Assembly: GCA_001920875.1 (NCBI GenBank) | Contig: MNKP01000007.1 | Span: 1 to 35,700, forward strand | From: Acidobacteria bacterium 13_1_20CM_2_55_15 | GTDB lineage: Bacteria; Acidobacteriota; Terriglobia; 20CM-2-55-15 | Direction: 5' to 3' | DNA length: 35,700 nt | Part shown: positions 31,092 through 35,700 of the stretch, piece after piece | Layout: each line of letters begins with the position of its first letter | Numbering within the stretch: position 1 is the first letter of the stretch | Position numbers and translations under genes: made by a program | The notes under the pieces: model-generated | What the model was told of the DNA's origin: nothing | The model's input: only the letters and a program-made list of their open reading frames with translations | The model's database searches: none

Positions 31092-31832
31092 ATGTTTAAT
31101 GTTAGGTTTTTCATGATTTTGTTCGTCGTCGCCACCCCTTCCTTCGGGCAAGATGCAGGATGGATCGGGGTGCGTGTGGCGGACCAGCCGGACCGAGGCG
31201 TCCTAATTCGCGCAGTCGAACCGAACAGTGCGGCGGCAAAGGCAGGTCTGAAGAGCGAGGATGTCATCGTCACCTTCGATAAGCAGGACGTTATTGGCGT
31301 CGTTCAGTTCGCGCGATTGGTCCGCGAAACGCCCGTGGGCCGAGCGGTCGAAGTGAAGGTCCAGCGCGATAATCGGGAAGAGACCTTCCAAGTGACGACC
31401 GAACGTGCGCCGAAAACACCGGTGGGGATTGACCTTTCCGACTTACGAGATCGAATCATGCGCCAGATGCCGGATATTCGTCCGTCCATTTCAGTTTCGC
31501 AATACGGTATCCGCGTCGATTCGCTCACACCACAACTTCGCGAGTTTTTCGGCGTTGGCGCCAATGAGGGCGTGCTGGTCGCGTCGGTTGAGACGGATTC
31601 GGCAGCGGCCAAAGCTGGACTGAAAGCCGGCGATGTGATCACGGCCGTGGACGCCAAGCGCATTTCCACGCCGCAAGACTTTAGCCACGAGATGCGTTCG
31701 GCCGGATCGACGGTCACGCTTACCATCGTTCGCGACAAACAGGAACGTGAAATACAGATCGAAGGTGTCGCCCGCCGGCCGACAGGACCACGACGAGAGC
31801 GCATCAACAGTTCCGAAGTAAATGTGCTTTGA
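31092..31832 (+). CDS. secreted protein with two PDZ domains
   Basis: A 246-residue protein with a signal peptide (about 1-20, ending S-F-G-Q) and two PDZ domains like those of HtrA/DegP but without a protease domain. PDZ1 covers about 23-105 (GWIGVRVAD, GVLIRAVEPNSAAAKAGLKSEDVIVTFD) and PDZ2 about 135-225 (GVLVASVETDSAAAKAGLKAGDVITAVD). The repeated SAAAKAGLK blocks are nearly identical, indicating internal duplication. It likely binds protein C-termini in the periplasm. GGAGG precedes the ATG by seven bases. A terminator follows, so it is probably a single-gene unit. Confidence 0.85.
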   Translation: MFNVRFFMILFVVATPSFGQDAGWIGVRVADQPDRGVLIRAVEPNSAAAKAGLKSEDVIVTFDKQDVIGVVQFARLVRETPVGRAVEVKVQRDNREETFQVTTERAPKTPVGIDLSDLRDRIMRQMPDIRPSISVSQYGIRVDSLTPQLREFFGVGANEGVLVASVETDSAAAKAGLKAGDVITAVDAKRISTPQDFSHEMRSAGSTVTLTIVRDKQEREIQIEGVARRPTGPRRERINSSEVNVL

Positions 31833-31921
31833 CTCAGCGATCCTCGACATTCTCAGGCATCATCGATGCACTGTTGGAGGCAAAGCGGCCTAACGTCGAA
31901 CGGCGAAAGATCGCTTCATCC

Positions 31922-31951
31922 AAAGCCTGCCCAAATGGGCGGGCTTTTTTT
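31922..31951 (+). terminator. Rho-independent terminator after the PDZ gene
   Basis: AAAGCCTGCCC and GGGCGGGCTTT form an 11-base stem with one G-U-type mismatch around AAAT, ending in seven T residues. It lies 90 bases after the PDZ stop and just before the secretin-like gene. Confidence 0.85.
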
Positions 31952-31989
31952 GCATTCCCGCACAGCGGTATGCTGGTTATGGAAGCACT

Positions 31990-32472
31990 ATGACAACTTT
32001 ATTTCTCACAGCCTTTTTTGTGTCCGCGCAACTCATCACGCTCGACGCCAGGGACATGGATCTCGGCGACTTCCTCCGCTTCATGGGAAATGTCGCCGGC
32101 ATGAATGTCGTAATCCATCCGGCAGTCCAGGGCAAAGTCAACTTGATGGTGAAGGAGGCGCAGTGGGAGCAGGTCCTCGATGTGGTCCTGAAAACTCACG
32201 GCCTCGCGAAAGAAGTCGAAGGCAACATCATGCGAGTGGTACCAAATGCCGTTTTCGAAGCGGAGGCGAAACAGAAGGCTGCGACCGCCGCGGCCTGTCT
32301 GAATGCGTTACCGCTCCAGACCCACACTTACTTCCTAAACTACGCCAAGGCCGAGGATATTGCGGCGATCATCTCCAGGTTGCTGTCGCCTCGTGGATCG
32401 GTAGTCGCCTATCCCGCCCGCAATGCCGTGATCGTCAGGGATGTTGAAAACGCCGAGCAATGTTCGCATTGA
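31990..32472 (+). pseudogene. N-terminal part of a secretin (PilQ-like), truncated
   Basis: The 160-residue product has a short hydrophobic start and then the STN domain of secretins (ITLDARDMDLGDFLRFMGNV, VNLMVKEAQWEQVLDVVL, VEGNIMRVVP). The beginning of a secretin N-domain follows (THTYFLNYAKAEDIAAIISRLL, SVVAYPARNAVIVRDV). The frame then ends in ENAEQCSH. In another frame, a few bases later, LKTPSNVRIEA reads like the next secretin segment before a stop. A deletion with frame change is therefore likely. The pore-forming secretin domain is absent, so no channel can be made. It could still yield a short periplasmic protein. Confidence 0.65.
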
Positions 32473-32564
32473 AGCGGGCACACGGCGTTAACGGCGCTGT
32501 GTACCCCAAGTAAGTGCAGTCCATTTTTTAGCGTGTGATCGCAATCAATATACAAGATTAAACT

Positions 32565-33263
32565 ATGTCCCACCAGCACTCAGTCCAGGCGCATCTTGGC
32601 ATGGCTGCGACGGACTATGACCGGGTCATCCGCACATTGATTCCGGGCTACGAGCGGATGCTTGCGACCATTGTCTGGTGGCTTTCGCAAATTATTCCGC
32701 AACATGGACGAGTCATCGAGCTTGGCGGCGGCACTGGAGCGCTCGCGGAGGCAGTTTTGTCGACACTTCCGAAAATCCGTCTGGAGATCTGGGACATCGA
32801 CACCAAGATGCTTGCCGTGGCGGAGGACCGGCTCCGCAAGTTCGAGGACCGCATTGCACTGCGCGAAACGTCATTCACGGAGAAATTAACCGAGTGTCAC
32901 GCCGTCATCGCCACCCTTTCGCTTCATCATATTCCCACGCTGGATGCGAAGAGTGCGGTTTACAGAAATATCTTCGAGGCCCTTTCAGAAGGCGGTATCT
33001 TCCTGAATGGTGATTGCACGATGGACATGACGGAACCTACACACGGCGTAATGCTCCGGTATTGGTTGGACTTCATGGCGAAGCACGGCATCACTGAGGC
33101 GGAAGGCCGCAATCACTTGGCGGATTGGGCCAAAGAGGATACCTACCAGCAATTGTTTGACGAGCTCAGCATTCTCGCGCAAGCCGGGTTTCACCGTCCT
33201 GAAGTTTATTGGAGAGACGCACCTTTCGCCGTCTACGGAGGCATCAAAAGCCTGAAATGTTGA
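32565..33263 (+). CDS. class I SAM-dependent methyltransferase
   Basis: A 232-residue cytosolic protein with the SAM-binding motif I at VIELGGGTG (50-58). An acidic strand EIWDID follows (about 74-79), whose acid would bind the ribose, then a later ATLSLHHIP segment. The overall order fits small-molecule methyltransferases of the UbiE/Tam-like type. The substrate is unknown. The ATG has no strong ribosome-binding site. Flanked by two broken genes, it appears to stand alone. Confidence 0.8.
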   Translation: MSHQHSVQAHLGMAATDYDRVIRTLIPGYERMLATIVWWLSQIIPQHGRVIELGGGTGALAEAVLSTLPKIRLEIWDIDTKMLAVAEDRLRKFEDRIALRETSFTEKLTECHAVIATLSLHHIPTLDAKSAVYRNIFEALSEGGIFLNGDCTMDMTEPTHGVMLRYWLDFMAKHGITEAEGRNHLADWAKEDTYQQLFDELSILAQAGFHRPEVYWRDAPFAVYGGIKSLKC

Positions 33264-33364
33264 AACCCGGGCTCGCCGCGGCTGGGGAGTGCTGCGATGG
33301 CGATTGGGCTTCAATTTGCGCTTGCATCTACGCGTCAAGCTGACTCAAAATCGTTCGCGCTTCT

Positions 33365-34018
33365 ATGTCAAAACCTCCGGCAGATCTGCCGCAATTCGCC
33401 CCGCAGTATCTTGCTGCCATCGTACAAAACGCCGATGATGCAATTGTTTCCAAGGACTTAGATAGTATTGTCACGAGCTGGAATCCGGCCGCGGCCCGAA
33501 TCTTTGGATACACGGAGGACGAAATGATTGGCCAGTCGATCCTGCGAATCGTTCCGCTGGAATTAGCCGGGGAAGAAAACGAGATCGTAAGCCGAATCCG
33601 GCGGGGCGAGCGCATCGATCACTTCGAGACCAAACGACGCCGAAAAGACGGCACCGTTATAGACGTTTCTCTGACGATATCCCCCATTCGGGACGGCGGC
33701 GGCACTATCATCGGAGCTTCCAAGATCGCGCGCGATATCACGGAAAAGAAAATCCTGGAGCGGCGGACTGCGGAGGCGCTCGAGGAAACGCGTAAGGCGC
33801 GAAGGCAGGCCGAAGTGGCGAGCCGCATGAAGGACGAGTTTCTCGCCACAATCAGCCATGAATTGCGCACGCCGCTGACGGCAATCATGGGCTGGGTACG
33901 CATGCTGCGCTCAGGATTGCTTTCACAGGACCATGTTGAACAAGCACTCGAAGTGATCGATCGCAATGTCCGTTCTCAGGCTCAATTGATCGAATCGTTG
34001 CCAGCCTCTCCGGCTTAA
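33365..34018 (+). pseudogene. PAS sensor histidine kinase fragment without ATPase domain
   Basis: The 217-residue product has one PAS domain (about 15-130, with [20 protein letters not shown] and [17 protein letters not shown]) and a HisKA dimerisation domain with phosphoacceptor His165 in SHELRTPL. Members normally continue from QAQLIE into DLLDVSRI and an ATP-binding HATPase_c domain. Here the frame goes [11 protein letters not shown]-stop, and no ATPase sequence was found in the following 200 bases. It cannot phosphorylate itself and is most likely a truncated kinase. Acting as an inhibitor or scaffold is possible but unsupported. Confidence 0.7.
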
Positions 34019-34237
34019 TGGATCAGCGTTAACGCGATCTCCGGAGAACACCCGGCGCAAGCGATTGCTGGAGAGTGCGGCCTGGCGTGTTGCGCATTGT
34101 AGAATCGCGCAGATAGTGTAATCCCAGAAAGCTTACGTGGGCGAGGGACCACGGCCATGGTACCATGTGCCCTTGTTCCGTTACGGCGAGCCGCGGCTTT
34201 GACATTTTTGCATTCGGCCCAAGGAAGAGAGGGCACG

Positions 34238-35311
34238 ATGAAGATAACGCAATGGACCGCTGTGATCGTTTTGCTGTTTTGTACAACTTCGCCACTTCAC
34301 GCCCAATGGCTGAAACATCCCACGCCAGGAATCCCTCGGAACCCGGACGGCGCCCCAAATCTCGCTGCCCCGGCGCCCCGCACGGCTGAGGGCAAGCCGG
34401 ATTTCTCCGGCGTGTGGGGCTTCGATGCTGGCCCGTCTCTGTTCTACATTGCCGGTGGCCTGAAGCCCGATGAAATCCAGCCGTCGGCGCGTGAGGCTGC
34501 TAAACAGCAGACTGAAAACTTGTTTCGCGATGACCCGCCAGGGTGCCTCCCGGAAGGCCCGCGCTTCAATCACTTCCTGGCGCTTCCGAACAAGATTGTG
34601 CAGACACCGACGCTGATGATGGTCATGTCTGAAAACCTCACCTATCGCCAAATCTTCCTGGATGGACGTGCGCTCCCCGAAGTGGTCACCCCGAGTTTCA
34701 TGGGCTATTCCGTGGGGCATTGGGAAGGCGATACGTTGGTTGTGGAAACGATTGGCTACAACGACACCACGAAGTTGGACTTTGCTGGGCATCCGCACAC
34801 TGAAGACCTCCGGCTCATCGAACGGTATCGCCGCCTCGATTTCGGGCACATGGAGATTCAAGAAACATTTTCGGACCCGGCCGTCTACAGCCGGCCGTTA
34901 ACCGTCACGGTCAAGGCTACTCTGGTACCAGATACGGAGTTGTTAGAGTACGTGTGCGCCCAGAATGAGAAGGACCGTCGCGGTCAGCATCTGGTCGGGA
35001 CGCGCAGTGAGGAAATGAAGGCAATCAAACCCGTCAAGGTCGCGCCCGAAATTCTCGCCCAATATCTAGGGACGTACGACTTCCGTTGGCCCGAGAATCC
35101 CACGGTTCCTTCGGTGTGGGCCGTCACGATGGCCAATGGGGAGTTGTTCCTCGTAGGTGCGCCGTTGACTCCGCTGTCCGAGACGCAGTTCCTCTGGGCG
35201 GGGAGCAATCGACTCGAATTTGTCAAGGATGCGCAGGGTCGCGTCACGCACTTCGTCGGCGTCTTCGTAGAAGGCAACCTGATCGTCAAGAGAATACCGG
35301 GTCAAAAATAA
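34238..35311 (+). CDS. secreted PDFSGVW-type protein, function unknown
   Basis: A 357-residue protein with a signal peptide (hydrophobic about 6-19, ending H-A-Q) and the motif KPDFSGVWGFD that marks a large acidobacterial family of secreted proteins. Other blocks are DDPPGCLPEGPR, NLTYRQIFLDGR, YSVGHWEGDTLVVETIGYND, and a C-terminal half beginning LAQYLGTYDFRWP that looks like a lipocalin-type beta barrel. The start at 34238 has GAGAGGG upstream; an earlier in-frame start at 34157 would add residues without a signal peptide. The family's role is unknown; it may bind small hydrophobic ligands. Confidence 0.8.
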   Translation: MKITQWTAVIVLLFCTTSPLHAQWLKHPTPGIPRNPDGAPNLAAPAPRTAEGKPDFSGVWGFDAGPSLFYIAGGLKPDEIQPSAREAAKQQTENLFRDDPPGCLPEGPRFNHFLALPNKIVQTPTLMMVMSENLTYRQIFLDGRALPEVVTPSFMGYSVGHWEGDTLVVETIGYNDTTKLDFAGHPHTEDLRLIERYRRLDFGHMEIQETFSDPAVYSRPLTVTVKATLVPDTELLEYVCAQNEKDRRGQHLVGTRSEEMKAIKPVKVAPEILAQYLGTYDFRWPENPTVPSVWAVTMANGELFLVGAPLTPLSETQFLWAGSNRLEFVKDAQGRVTHFVGVFVEGNLIVKRIPGQK

Positions 35312-35344
35312 CCTCTAGTCATCCGGAAAAACTCAAGACAAGCA

Positions 35345-35418
35345 ACTGTGGGGGCGCTCTATGAGCGCCCGCGATGTCTCGGTTTCGACATTGTGGGCGG
35401 TCATAGACCGCCCCTACA
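35345..35418. repeat. two-hairpin copy of the dispersed palindromic repeat
   Basis: The first hairpin GGGCGCTC-TAT-GAGCGCCC (35352-35370) equals the one at 7788-7806. The second is GGGCGGTC-ATA-GACCGCCC (35395-35413), followed by CTACAG as at 16089-16094. The ends ACTGTG and CTACAG are nearly inverted. This is the clearest two-unit form of the family in the window and lies downstream of the PDFSGVW gene. Confidence 0.85.
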
Positions 35419-35581
35419 GCGCATTCGTCGTTTCGAATGGGTTTTTCAGCTGCCTGCTAGGCTGCCCTGCCTGATTCCTGCAAGTCTCCACACGGTGTTA
35501 CCACGTTCGAGCTATTTGCTCCGATCGTGCTTCGATAGTAAAAAGCATTCGTCTAATGCGGTCGACAGTGATGTGCTTGAG

Positions 35582-35700
35582 ATGAACTCGCTACCTGATT
35601 ACGGCGATTACGCAGCCTCCGACATTCGGTGCAGTATCCACGAGGACACCGTTCAGGTTTGGGTTTATTGGAATGGCGTTCTGGCGGAAGGTTATGAAAT
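35582..35700 (+). CDS. possible gene start running off the window end
   Basis: From ATG 35582 the frame stays open to the window edge and gives at least 39 residues (MNSLPDYGDYAASDIRC, then TVQVWVYWNGVLAEGYE). The composition is plausible for a protein, but there is no clear ribosome-binding site, and the frame also extends upstream. No family recognised. Confidence 0.25.
   Translation, partial: MNSLPDYGDYAASDIRCSIHEDTVQVWVYWNGVLAEGYE

Noticed and set aside
5626-35418. Palindromic repeats considered as a CRISPR array
   Set aside because: The copies are thousands of bases apart and vary in sequence, with no regular spacers and no cas genes.

Overview
The window looks like chromosomal DNA of an Acidobacteriota member or a close relative. 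This rests on a set of secreted protein families that are expanded there: a DPRYFR-type outer-membrane-like protein, a PDFSGVW-type secreted protein, the C-terminal scrap of a TolB/WD40 protein, TonB_C proteins, and a cytochrome c/copper-monooxygenase fusion. It is supported by moderately high GC, GTG/TTG starts and dispersed palindromic repeats. No rRNA, tRNA, CRISPR array or intact transposase was recognised.

Layout. 0-5.6 kb: a membrane-anchored alpha/beta hydrolase and argJ on the minus strand, divergent from a secreted M16 zinc peptidase, then a convergent hemerythrin-like protein that has lost iron ligands. 5.8-9.4 kb: a pyruvate/2-oxoacid:ferredoxin oxidoreductase split into two genes with a palindromic repeat between them, closed by a strong hairpin terminator. 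9.5-12.5 kb: an ornithine-cyclodeaminase-family enzyme, a phenylacetate-CoA-ligase-like enzyme (minus) and a secreted protein. 12.5-16.0 kb: a minus-strand operon of msrA, a cytochrome c/copper monooxygenase/EF-hand fusion and a sulfatase. 16.1-20.1 kb: a three-gene molybdenum hydroxylase whose FAD subunit carries the four-cysteine [4Fe-4S] loop typical of 4-hydroxybenzoyl-CoA reductase. 20.2-25.9 kb: a TauD/TfdA dioxygenase, a Uma2 protein, a decayed TolB fragment, an orphan CoA-transferase B subunit, an LLM flavin oxidoreductase, a DUF6282 metallohydrolase-like protein, a strongly structured 70-nt element and a DUF3891 protein.

25.9-31 kb is a low-density stretch of small hypothetical genes, a large hairpin and broken genes, including a junction joining the start of a deazaflavin-type oxidoreductase gene to the body of a cytochrome c gene. 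31-35.7 kb holds a two-PDZ secreted protein, a truncated secretin, a SAM methyltransferase, a PAS-HisKA fragment without an ATPase domain, a secreted PDFSGVW protein and another copy of the palindromic repeat.

How it may work together (inference): a 4-hydroxybenzoyl-CoA-reductase-like enzyme that needs low-potential electrons, a ferredoxin-reducing oxidoreductase 7 kb away, an aryl-CoA-ligase-like enzyme, a CoA-transferase subunit and several oxidoreductases suggest metabolism of aromatic or other carboxylic acids through CoA thioesters. Apart from the subunits of the two enzyme complexes, co-function is not proven by the sequence.
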